DNA from: Roseivirga sp. BDSF3-8
GTDB lineage: Bacteria > Bacteroidota > Bacteroidia > Cytophagales > Cyclobacteriaceae
Direction: 5' to 3'
Assembly (NCBI RefSeq): GCF_041449215.1
Contig: NZ_JBGNFV010000001.1
Coordinates: forward strand, 4,481,001-4,545,000
DNA: 64,000 bases
Made by a program: the position numbers and the translations under genes. Below the pieces are notes generated by a model. It had not been told where the DNA came from. It saw only the letters and a list, made by a program, of their open reading frames with translations, and did not search any database. Positions 18,585 through 25,014 of the stretch are shown here, one piece after another; position 1 is the first letter of the stretch; the number at the start of each line of letters is the position of its first letter.

Positions 18585-18749
18585 ATGATGAAAAAGGAAA
18601 CGCTTTCACTTAATGATCTGAACGTAAAGAGCTTTAAAACCAGAGACCGCATAGTAGGCGGTGGGTATACAGATGTCACTTACTTCTGCGGAGACAATAG
18701 CGGGTACTACGGAGGAACTAAGTATAACCCTTGTTTTAGTCCCTGCTAA
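18585..18749 (+). CDS. Pinensin-like lanthipeptide precursor
   Basis: 54 residues. The leader MMKKETLSLNDLNVKSFKT closely follows the pinensin family leader pattern (LNLNDLKVQSFVT). A Gly-rich joint (IVGGG) follows. The core is rich in Ser, Thr and Cys: TDVTYFCGDNSGYYGG, then NPCFSPC, with three cysteines and several Thr/Ser for lanthionine rings. Pinensins are antifungal lanthipeptides from Chitinophaga. No lanthionine synthetase lies in the window, so modification would need enzymes encoded elsewhere. A strong terminator follows. Confidence 0.75.
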   Translation: MMKKETLSLNDLNVKSFKTRDRIVGGGYTDVTYFCGDNSGYYGGTKYNPCFSPC

Positions 18750-18770
18750 GCATAATACAGCGTAGTAAAG

Positions 18771-18803
18771 AAGCCATCCCGCACCTTTTGGGTGGCTTTT
18801 TTA
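18771..18803 (+). terminator. Terminator of the pinensin-like gene
   Basis: GCCATCCC (18773-18780) pairs with GGGTGGC (18790-18796) and is followed directly by six T. It lies 24 bp after the precursor stop. Confidence 0.9.
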
Positions 18804-18817
18804 TTAATCGAATTAAA

Positions 18818-19375
18818 ACCACCGTCTTAGACGGTGGTCATGTTTGAGGGCTATGCCAGTAGGGGTATATTGTGGAATGAGCAAGTATCGTAAGCTATCG
18901 CATAGCTTTTACTATTGTGTCTATCATGTAGTATGGACCCCGAAGTACCGCCACCGTATACTTCGTGATATTGTTGCAGATACGTTGGAGAATAAGATAA
19001 AGACGATATGTGAATGGAAGGAGGTCAAGGTAGAAGAGTTGAACATTCAGCCAGATCACGTTCATTTGGTATGTAGTATACCTCCGAAACTTAGTGTATC
19101 AGACTTCATGGGTATTCTCAAGGGTAAGACAGCGATCATGATGTTTAAGAACTTCAAGAGTCTTCGCAGAAAACCCTATTGGGGCAATCATTTTTGGTCA
19201 CGAGGCTATTTTGTAAGTACGGTAGGCATAGATGAAGAAAAGATAAAGCGGTATGTTAAGTATCAGGAGAAGGAAGATAAGAAAGAGGATGGGGATATAG
19301 ATATCCCGCTATTCGATAACTGACTATCCCCCTTTGGGGGTAATAACCATTGAAAACCCCCTCCTTTGGTGGGGG
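18818..19375 (+). mobile_element. IS200/IS605-family element (tnpA only)
   Basis: The left end has a perfect hairpin ACCACCGTC-TTA-GACGGTGGT (18818-18838), typical of IS200-type subterminal structures. The right side has CCCCC-TTT-GGGGG (about 19328-19340) and a second imperfect hairpin at 19357-19375. Between them lies one Y1 transposase gene and no tnpB. There are no terminal inverted repeats or target duplications, as expected. The exact outer borders were not determined. It lies between ravA and viaA, after the pinensin-like gene's terminator. Confidence 0.8.
18877..19323 (+). CDS. tnpA: IS200-type Y1 transposase TnpA
   Basis: 148 residues from ATG 18877; starts at 18844 (TTG) and 18853 are also open but would run into the left-end region. 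It has the HUH motif His61-Val-His63 in QPDHVHL and the catalytic Tyr126 with Gln130 in RYVKYQ. The opening SFYYCVYHVVWTPKYR is diagnostic of the family. It cuts and rejoins single-stranded DNA at the element's hairpins. Full length with all key residues, so probably active. Confidence 0.95.
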   Translation: MSKYRKLSHSFYYCVYHVVWTPKYRHRILRDIVADTLENKIKTICEWKEVKVEELNIQPDHVHLVCSIPPKLSVSDFMGILKGKTAIMMFKNFKSLRRKPYWGNHFWSRGYFVSTVGIDEEKIKRYVKYQEKEDKKEDGDIDIPLFDN

Positions 19376-19533
19376 TAATTTATTTGGTCGCAGACTTTTT
19401 AGAAGCTGCTTAAATAAAGAAATGAAAGACAGCGCATTATGCTTTTACCGGGGAGCACACAGGCCACGCACAGACACTAACATATTTTCGTCAGGGGTGA
19501 GCATAAGCTACTTTCCTGACAAACTAATAGCGT

Positions 19534-21159
19534 ATGGATAAAGAATTGAAAGAAGCATTCGACCGGTTTGTGGAGTTTGGCGAATTACTCGATCGCCGCA
19601 CCCGCCAATACCTGGTGCAATACCTGCACCACCGTATAGACCCCGGGGTGGAGGTGCCGGAAGTGATCGACGACCGCTACTTTCACTATTTCCGCGGGGC
19701 CTTCGATGACTTGCTGCTTAAGCCGGATGTAGCTGAGGTAATGGGCGAAAATGAGGCCCTAAGCCGTCAGGTGGTGCTGGACACTCTCTACTGGCTGCGT
19801 AATGTATGGAAGAAGATAGAAACCAAAAACCCCTACCATGATGAGCAGGAGCGTCTGGAAGGGTGGGCCATAACCACAATGGAGCATTTTGTGCCACGCT
19901 GGCCTTACTTGGTAAACTACCTGGACGGCAAGTACCCGAACGATCGCCTTAACCCCGATTTTTTTAGAGAGAAATTCAAATCCCTCATCCGCGGACGCGA
20001 GCACTATGATATACCAGCAAGCGAAAAAGAAGAAGCAGACCGGGCTCTTACAGATCTGCTGCGCCAGTGGGATGCCCTGCTGCAGGCAAAGATATTTGAA
20101 TGGCAGATAAGTAAGCTGGAGGAGTATAAAAATGAATATGGTGGCACGCTGGAAGCAAAGGCGCAGGAGTATGCCAAGCTGCAAAAGCTGGTTTCGCCCT
20201 TTATGGAATATGTTGGCCGCTACTGGGATATGTCGAGGGCCTTGTGGAAACAGACGAGCTTCGATGTACTGGAAAAGTACGACGACCTGCTGAAGCGGGA
20301 AGACCAGCTACAGCATCTGGCAGACCTGCTGGGTAAGATGCGCGAGGCAGAAAATGAACTGGAGGAGGAGGTATTTGAGCGTACCGTCATACACCAGGAC
20401 TGGGTGCCGGACCCTACTATGCGCTCGGAGGTAACAGGCGTGCATGAGAGTGACGACCTGAATAACCTGCTGAGCAGTGAGGTATCACTGCTCAGCCGCG
20501 AGGATACGGAACTGGCCTTTCTCAAAAAGTATGCGGATAAAAACCTGCTGACTCTGCAGTACCGTGATGAACGGCTGGACGAACGCAGCGAAAAGAGAAC
20601 GGAGGTGTATCAGAAGGTGCGGCTGAAGGAAAAAGGGCCCTTTGTCGTCTGTGTGGATACCAGCGGTTCTATGGAGGGAGAGCCTGAGCAGATTGCCAAG
20701 ATACTGTGCTTCGGCATACTGAAAATGGCCGCTAAAGAAGACCGGCAGGCCTACCTTATCAACTTTTCTACCAACATAGAAACACTGGACTTACTGAATC
20801 TGGCTGACTCGGTAGATCGCGTGGCGGCCTTTCTGCGCATGTCTTTCCATGGGGGTACGGATGTGAGTCTGCCCCTATACGAAGCCATCCGTCAACTGGA
20901 TCGCTATGAATATAAGCATGCAGATGTGCTGGTGATCAGTGACTTTATCATGTACCGTATGGATGACGAACTATTGAAGCTGATGGCGCATCACCAGCAA
21001 AATAATGGTACCCAGTTTCATTCCCTTACCCTCTCGGAGTACGGTAATGAGCGTATCATTGACCGCTTCGACAATAACTGGCTTTATGACCCCCGCGAAA
21101 AAGGGATAATGAAAGCACTTTATAATGATGTGAAAGGCGTGGTGGAAAGAGGAATATGA
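19534..21159 (+). CDS. viaA: vWA-domain protein ViaA, partner of RavA
   Basis: 541 residues. A long helical N-terminal region is followed by a C-terminal von Willebrand A domain with the MIDAS motif DTSGS at 375-379 (VCVDTSGSMEGEP), a Thr in FHGGTDVSLPL and the ADVLVISDFIM strand. The layout matches ViaA, which binds and stimulates RavA. The IS200-type element and pinensin-like gene upstream separate it from ravA, so it probably needs its own promoter in the 200 bp after the element. Confidence 0.9.
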   Translation: MDKELKEAFDRFVEFGELLDRRTRQYLVQYLHHRIDPGVEVPEVIDDRYFHYFRGAFDDLLLKPDVAEVMGENEALSRQVVLDTLYWLRNVWKKIETKNPYHDEQERLEGWAITTMEHFVPRWPYLVNYLDGKYPNDRLNPDFFREKFKSLIRGREHYDIPASEKEEADRALTDLLRQWDALLQAKIFEWQISKLEEYKNEYGGTLEAKAQEYAKLQKLVSPFMEYVGRYWDMSRALWKQTSFDVLEKYDDLLKREDQLQHLADLLGKMREAENELEEEVFERTVIHQDWVPDPTMRSEVTGVHESDDLNNLLSSEVSLLSREDTELAFLKKYADKNLLTLQYRDERLDERSEKRTEVYQKVRLKEKGPFVVCVDTSGSMEGEPEQIAKILCFGILKMAAKEDRQAYLINFSTNIETLDLLNLADSVDRVAAFLRMSFHGGTDVSLPLYEAIRQLDRYEYKHADVLVISDFIMYRMDDELLKLMAHHQQNNGTQFHSLTLSEYGNERIIDRFDNNWLYDPREKGIMKALYNDVKGVVERGI

Positions 21160-21267
21160 TTGATTAATAGAGCAAATGGATCATTGACTAACAGAGAAAG
21201 AGAATGATTGTAACATCAGGGTATTTAATTCCTCTTTCATCCCTGATTGGTATTTGGTATATTAGGT

Positions 21268-21284
21268 AAGTCATTAAATGACTT
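21268..21284. promoter_or_regulatory. Perfect 17-bp palindrome before the second pinensin-like gene
   Basis: AAGTCATT-A-AATGACTT (21268-21284), 24 bp before the ATG at 21309 and just after the GGTATTTG element. A dimeric regulator site is plausible; overlap with the promoter region would favour repression. Confidence 0.4.
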
Positions 21285-21308
21285 AGTTTTACCAAACATT
21301 ATTATGCT

Positions 21309-21497
21309 ATGAAAAGAGGAAAAATCTCTATCTCCGACCTTAAAGTGTCGAGTTTCGTGACCACTGCCAATTTCTCCGGGATCAATGGGGGAGGAAAAGT
21401 GTCGGCCGATGCGAGGTACTGCACAGAGAATGGGACGTACTGTACTCCCTGTGAAGTATCTGAGACAAACAGGGAGGACGTCTGTATTTGCTATTGA
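21309..21497 (+). CDS. Second pinensin-like lanthipeptide precursor
   Basis: 62 residues. The leader MKRGKISISDLKVSSFVT matches the pinensin leader consensus better than the first copy. The joint NGGGK is followed by a core with five Cys (YCTENGTYCTPCEVS, then DVCICY) and several Ser/Thr. It has its own terminator. As for the first copy, no dehydratase/cyclase or transporter gene is near, so this is an orphan precursor within the window. Confidence 0.78.
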   Translation: MKRGKISISDLKVSSFVTTANFSGINGGGKVSADARYCTENGTYCTPCEVSETNREDVCICY

Positions 21498-21558
21498 TAG
21501 AGTTCATTGAAATGAGCTTAGGCACAGGAGCGTGGAGAAATTACCCGCTGAGAATTAA

Positions 21559-21586
21559 AGCAGAATCATGAGGTTCTGCTTTTTTG
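21559..21586 (+). terminator. Terminator of the second pinensin-like gene
   Basis: AGCAGAA (21559-21565) pairs with TTCTGCT (21574-21580), followed by a T run up to 21585. It also lies at the end of the convergent lipoprotein gene. Confidence 0.85.
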
Positions 21587-21592
21587 GTCATA

Positions 21593-22000
21593 TTAAAATT
21601 CACGGTCGGTGGCCATTTCCAAATGTAGTTGAGTACCGTCCGAAGGATCAGCCTCCACGCTTATCACACATGTATACAGACCCGGAGCCAGCACAGCGCC
21701 GAAATAACCTACAGGCGCTGAGCTGAGGGGGTTTTCTAACCCCTTAACGCGGGCAGTTACTGCTGCTACTTTCACCGGATATGCCTGGTAGTGGCTGCTG
21801 GCGAAGTGCATCAGGGAGGGGAACTCAATATCTCCTTCGGAAGAATGTGCCGTCACAGATAGGAATTGGAATGGCGTTTCATTTTTCAGGCGAATATAGG
21901 CCTTTGTTTCATCGACGGCGGGTGGGGGGAGCAGACTATCCTCTTCACTACAGCCTATGCAAAAAAGGATGAGTACAAAACTAATCAGAAGGCATTTCAT
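21593..22000 (-). CDS. Small lipoprotein of unknown function
   Basis: 135 residues with a clean lipobox (LFCIGCSEED). The mature part begins with an acidic/Pro linker (SLLPPPAVDE) and continues as a beta-rich domain (KAYIRLKNETPFQFLSVT, YFGAVLAPGLYTCVI), possibly Ig-like. No enzyme motif is present. It converges on the second pinensin-like gene. Confidence 0.65.
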   Translation of the reverse strand: MKCLLISFVLILFCIGCSEEDSLLPPPAVDETKAYIRLKNETPFQFLSVTAHSSEGDIEFPSLMHFASSHYQAYPVKVAAVTARVKGLENPLSSAPVGYFGAVLAPGLYTCVISVEADPSDGTQLHLEMATDREF

Positions 22001-22241
22001 ATTTGACAGGATTTACCTTAATGACAGTTCATGCGCCTCCTTCCCCGGTTGGTTAACCCAGGTATTTATTTAGGAACCCTGCTGCAATATTATTTCAGTA
22101 AGGTCTTATTGCTTAGAAAGCAGGCTGCCGGGTATATGAGAAAGGAAATTGGTGGATTTCCGGCAGCTTTGTGTAAATTATCTAGTCTCTTATTGGGTAT
22201 ACTTTTTTACGATTCATTCATTTTTTAACCCACATTCAGCT

Positions 22242-22463
22242 ATGGGATACCTGAAGTATATCCGAAGACTCCAAAGGATCGATCGCATGATCCGCAAACG
22301 CCGCACTGGCACCCCAGGTGAGCTGGCCATTAAGCTTGGTATATCGGAGCGCATGACCTATGAGATCATTAAAGAGCTTCGTGAGGATCTCGAGGCGCCG
22401 ATCTCCTATTGTAATTTTGCCCGCAGCTATTATTACACCCAGGAATACAGCATGAAATTCTGA
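22242..22463 (+). CDS. Small HTH DNA-binding protein
   Basis: 73 residues from ATG 22242; an upstream ATG at 22149 would add an unlikely hydrophobic leader. It is basic, with LQRIDRMIRKRRTGTPGELAIKLGISERMTYEIIKEL forming a winged-helix HTH of the HTH_11 kind. The C-terminus is YYYTQEYSMKF. Proteins of this form are common as small single-domain regulators in Cytophagales. The Cys-rich lipoprotein follows 97 bp downstream, but linkage is unproven. Confidence 0.65.
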   Translation: MGYLKYIRRLQRIDRMIRKRRTGTPGELAIKLGISERMTYEIIKELREDLEAPISYCNFARSYYYTQEYSMKF

Positions 22464-22559
22464 CCGCTGCACTCCTATTTCAGTACCCCTTCATTTATTG
22501 GTAACAAATAAGAAAGGAAGCAACACTTTCTGTCTTTTTAACAACCAAACCAATTTTTT

Positions 22560-23033
22560 ATGAAGACTAATGAAAACCTTTGGAAAAGCGCCCTGATGGT
22601 GTGCCTGTTTTTTGTGGGAATTTTTGGCTTTACTGCCTGTAATGACCAGGCGGCAGAGCCGGATGCCCCTGATGCGGGGCTACCGGGTGTAGAAGTCGAG
22701 GTATATAGCTGGAGTCTGCCTGAGGATCTGGACTTGACCTCTGAGCAGAAAGTGGCCCTTATAGAACGGCTTACTGAGGAGGGGGACTTTCAGTACGCCA
22801 CACTGGAATACGGGGGCACCCGTGAGGGATACAACGAACTTCTGTCCGGTCAACCTGCAGAAGAGAGCTGCTCACCCTGGATTAAGGTATCTTGCTGCTG
22901 CACCGAATGGGCCTACAGTAGCTACTGCTATGGCACATGTACTTATAAAAAGAGTTGCCAGGAAGGTAATAAGATTGTAGAGGAGTATAGGACAGAAAGA
23001 ACCTTCCAAAGCTGCAGCTATTTTAATGTGTAA
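22560..23033 (+). CDS. Lipoprotein with Cys-rich C-terminus
   Basis: 157 residues. The signal peptide has a lipobox-like FTACNDQ after GIFGF. The middle is acidic (PDAPDAGLPGVEVEVY). The C-terminal 60 residues contain ten cysteines, including a CCC triplet and spaced CYGTC and KKSC motifs, suggesting a disulphide-stapled or metal-binding knot. No family was recognised. It is followed by a clear terminator. Confidence 0.65.
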   Translation: MKTNENLWKSALMVCLFFVGIFGFTACNDQAAEPDAPDAGLPGVEVEVYSWSLPEDLDLTSEQKVALIERLTEEGDFQYATLEYGGTREGYNELLSGQPAEESCSPWIKVSCCCTEWAYSSYCYGTCTYKKSCQEGNKIVEEYRTERTFQSCSYFNV

Positions 23034-23051
23034 AGACCTGCTCTGAATTTG

Positions 23052-23085
23052 AACCGGTTCTGCACAGCAGATCCGGTTTTTTTTG
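23052..23085 (+). terminator. Terminator of the Cys-rich lipoprotein gene
   Basis: AACCGG (23052-23057) and CCGGTT (23073-23078) form the stem, followed by a long T run to about 23084. Confidence 0.8.
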
Positions 23086-23113
23086 ATAAAGGATTGAGAA
23101 GAGTAACTGATAA

Positions 23114-23833
23114 TTAGGGCAGTTTGGCTACGAGGTATTTGTAGGCTAGCGCCGCAGACACTGCCAGCCCGAAACTCAGCAGCGTACCAATTAGGATATA
23201 CTCCGTAAGCTGCCTGTCCTTACTCTTGCTCAGGTCACCGAAGCGAAATACAGACTTGGCGGCAATAAGAAACCCAATAGCCTGCCACTGTCCGCCTACC
23301 ACAAAGCCAAATACAAATAAACGCTCGAGCATACCTATGTGGCGGCCCGCCTGCATAAGGGAGTCGTCCCTGCTCTCGCCTGTTACGTCCCATTTGGCCA
23401 TAAGTATGCGCATGACCACGGCCAGACCCTGGCTTACAAAGAGCAAGGAGGTAAGCAGGAGCAGGTTTTCAGTAGTGACCACTGAGTCAGGCAGTAGCGT
23501 GTAGGGAAAGTAGTGGTATACCACCCCTGCTATCACCAGCAGATGAGCGGCCTGGTCGGCAAAGAATGATAAGGAGGCGTAGCGCCTGCGCTCCAGATGA
23601 AGCTTTAGCACATCTATTACCAGGTGTGATAAGGGGATTAACCATAAAGCCATGGAGTAGGGGGTAGAGGGTCCCAAGATGATCAGTAACAGGAGCGCGT
23701 GTACCAGTATATGTAAATACAGGTAAGGCGAGCGATGTTTCTTTTTGCGCTTATGCGCTGCCCATTTATCAGGTTGTAATACAAAGTCGCCCAGCAGATG
23801 TGCCAGGAGTAGTTTTATAGCCAGTTCGGTCAT
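23114..23833 (-). CDS. DUF3307 membrane protein
   Basis: 239 residues with about six hydrophobic helices. The start TELAIKLLLAHLLGDFVLQPDKWAAHKR carries the H-L-x-GD-F-x-L-Q signature of DUF3307, and HLVIDVLKLH follows. The function of the family is unknown. Its start overlaps the end of the SatD gene by 4 bp (ATGA), and SatD-DUF3307 pairs are a common arrangement, so the two probably work together. Confidence 0.88.
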   Translation of the reverse strand: MTELAIKLLLAHLLGDFVLQPDKWAAHKRKKKHRSPYLYLHILVHALLLLIILGPSTPYSMALWLIPLSHLVIDVLKLHLERRRYASLSFFADQAAHLLVIAGVVYHYFPYTLLPDSVVTTENLLLLTSLLFVSQGLAVVMRILMAKWDVTGESRDDSLMQAGRHIGMLERLFVFGFVVGGQWQAIGFLIAAKSVFRFGDLSKSKDRQLTEYILIGTLLSFGLAVSAALAYKYLVAKLP

Positions 23834-24429
23834 TTTTTCAGGTAGAATGAAATAAAAAAGTCCTGCAGCCTTGTGATCTCATCGTATCCGGCACGCGATA
23901 GCGCCTCGCTTACGCTGCTTTGCGACTTGCCCAGCTTTGCCGCCAGCTCTTTTTGAGTAAGGCCGGGGTATTTCAGGGCCGCACTTACAACTCCGGCCGT
24001 TGCCGGATGCCAGTTATCCATGGTAAGCAAAGCAAGCTCGAGCATATAGTTAAAGAGTTCATCACTAATAGCGTCATCACTGCTTATGGCCATAGTCGTT
24101 TTCTTAAGTGCTTCAAAGCACTCTCCGGACTTTACGAATGCAGGTCCGTTACTTTCCGTGATCTTTCCGGAATGGTATGCCTCATCACCCAGACCTATGG
24201 CCATTCTTACCCCCAGGCCCGGCAGTTGCCTCATGGCTGCCTTTATCATGAGGGCTGCTTTGATGGTCATTTCCGGAGTCAGAATAATCTGAAAACTGTC
24301 TCCGCGATATACCTCCCAGTCTTCCGGCTCTTTTCCGAACAGGCCCATCGTTTCTTTTAAAGCAGGGAGCCATTCATCCGGCTTGTGCTCCTGCGAACCT
24401 ATAAGGTCTCCGGTAATTACTGCGATCAT
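23830..24429 (-). CDS. SatD family protein with C-terminal HTH
   Basis: 199 residues. The N-terminal part (AVITGDLIGSQ, YRGDSFQIIL, VRMAIGLGDE) is typical of SatD proteins and has a cyclase-like ferredoxin fold. The last about 50 residues hold a helix-turn-helix (LTQKELAAKLGKSQSSVSEAL). This suggests a ligand-sensing repressor that controls its own operon with DUF3307. Four evenly spaced palindromes lie directly upstream of its start. Confidence 0.85.
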   Translation of the reverse strand: MIAVITGDLIGSQEHKPDEWLPALKETMGLFGKEPEDWEVYRGDSFQIILTPEMTIKAALMIKAAMRQLPGLGVRMAIGLGDEAYHSGKITESNGPAFVKSGECFEALKKTTMAISSDDAISDELFNYMLELALLTMDNWHPATAGVVSAALKYPGLTQKELAAKLGKSQSSVSEALSRAGYDEITRLQDFFISFYLKK

Positions 24430-24442
24430 AATTAGTGTATTA

Positions 24443-24547
24443 ATATCGGTTGTTTAGCCGATATCCTACAATATCGGCTATTTATCCGATAATTCAAATT
24501 ATCGGCTATTTAACCGATAATCAATAATATCGGGCAATTACCCGATA
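24443..24547. promoter_or_regulatory. Four palindromic repeats with exact 28-bp period, SatD operator array
   Basis: Each unit is ATATCGG(C/T/G)-N6-8-(A/G/T/C)CCGATA, an inverted repeat of about 22 bp. Units begin at 24443, 24471, 24499 and 24527, exactly 28 bp apart, with both arms in register. They start 14 bp upstream of the SatD start codon. This is the expected place for autoregulation by the HTH of SatD; the pairing of protein and site is inferred. Confidence 0.75.
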
Positions 24548-25014
24548 AGTGCGTGTTTCCTATTCACTTAAGCTTGAAAGCATTCGCATGATAGGCGAGG
24601 GGAAAAGAGACCCTCGCCACGGGTAAAAACTCCGTATCAAAATCGGGAGATTGGCTAGTGTGATTTTTCTTTTAAAGGAAACCCACCTTTGTAAAGCTCC
24701 GTCTCCGAAAGATTCTGATAGCAGGTGAGAAATGCGGAAAGGTTAGAACCTTTCCGCACGGCCTTGTTACACGAATCCCCCTCTATTGATACAAATACCA
24801 TGGTCAAGTAACAGGTAAAAATGCCTCTTTGCCTGTTGTAAGCGGCGTTATAACGTTTGCGGAATTTCAGAACTGTTTGTTTCGCTTTCCTTGTAACAAA
24901 AGCTAGATACTCGTGAAAGTCGGGTGATGTCATTCAAATAAAGCCTGTATGCAGGTGGGTAACTAAAGGAAACTGACCCCGCCTGCTGCAGCAAACGGAA
25001 ACACTAAATCCAAT
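24548..25014. other. Intergenic region between the SatD operon and the SusC gene
   Basis: 467 bp without a convincing gene. It holds an 8-bp perfect hairpin GGCGAGGG/CCCTCGCC (24594-24618) and a 26-bp perfect palindrome (24733-24758). The promoter for the glucan locus should lie near its right end, but I cannot place a clear Bacteroidota -33/-7 pair. A 92-codon minus-strand frame (24655-24933) crosses the palindrome and looks non-coding. Confidence 0.6.
24733..24758. repeat. Perfect 26-bp palindrome
   Basis: TGCGGAAAGGTT (24733-24744), AG, AACCTTTCCGCA (24747-24758). No T run follows on either strand. It could be an operator, a cruciform or a remnant of a small mobile element. Confidence 0.6.

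Noticed and set aside
19350..19541. 63-codon frame after the transposase gene
   Set aside because: It starts inside the right-end hairpins of the IS element and overlaps the viaA start; composition is not protein-like.
16756..21159. MoxR-vWA pair as part of a conflict (VMAP-type) system
   Set aside because: Both proteins have the full-length plan of RavA and ViaA, and no VMAP or effector gene accompanies them.
21221..21236. 16-mer GTATTTAATTCCTCTT shared with 48577-48592
   Set aside because: One shared 16-mer is near chance level in a 64-kb window, and the surrounding bases do not align.
22031..22228. 65-codon frame before the small HTH gene
   Set aside because: No supporting context or recognisable motif; it overlaps another frame and looks accidental.
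24443..24547. 28-bp repeats as a CRISPR array
   Set aside because: The period of 28 bp includes the whole repeat unit, spacers are only about 6 bp, and no cas gene is near. They are operators.
24655..24933. 92-codon minus-strand frame upstream of susC
   Set aside because: It runs across the perfect 26-bp palindrome, has no family likeness and no clear ribosome site.
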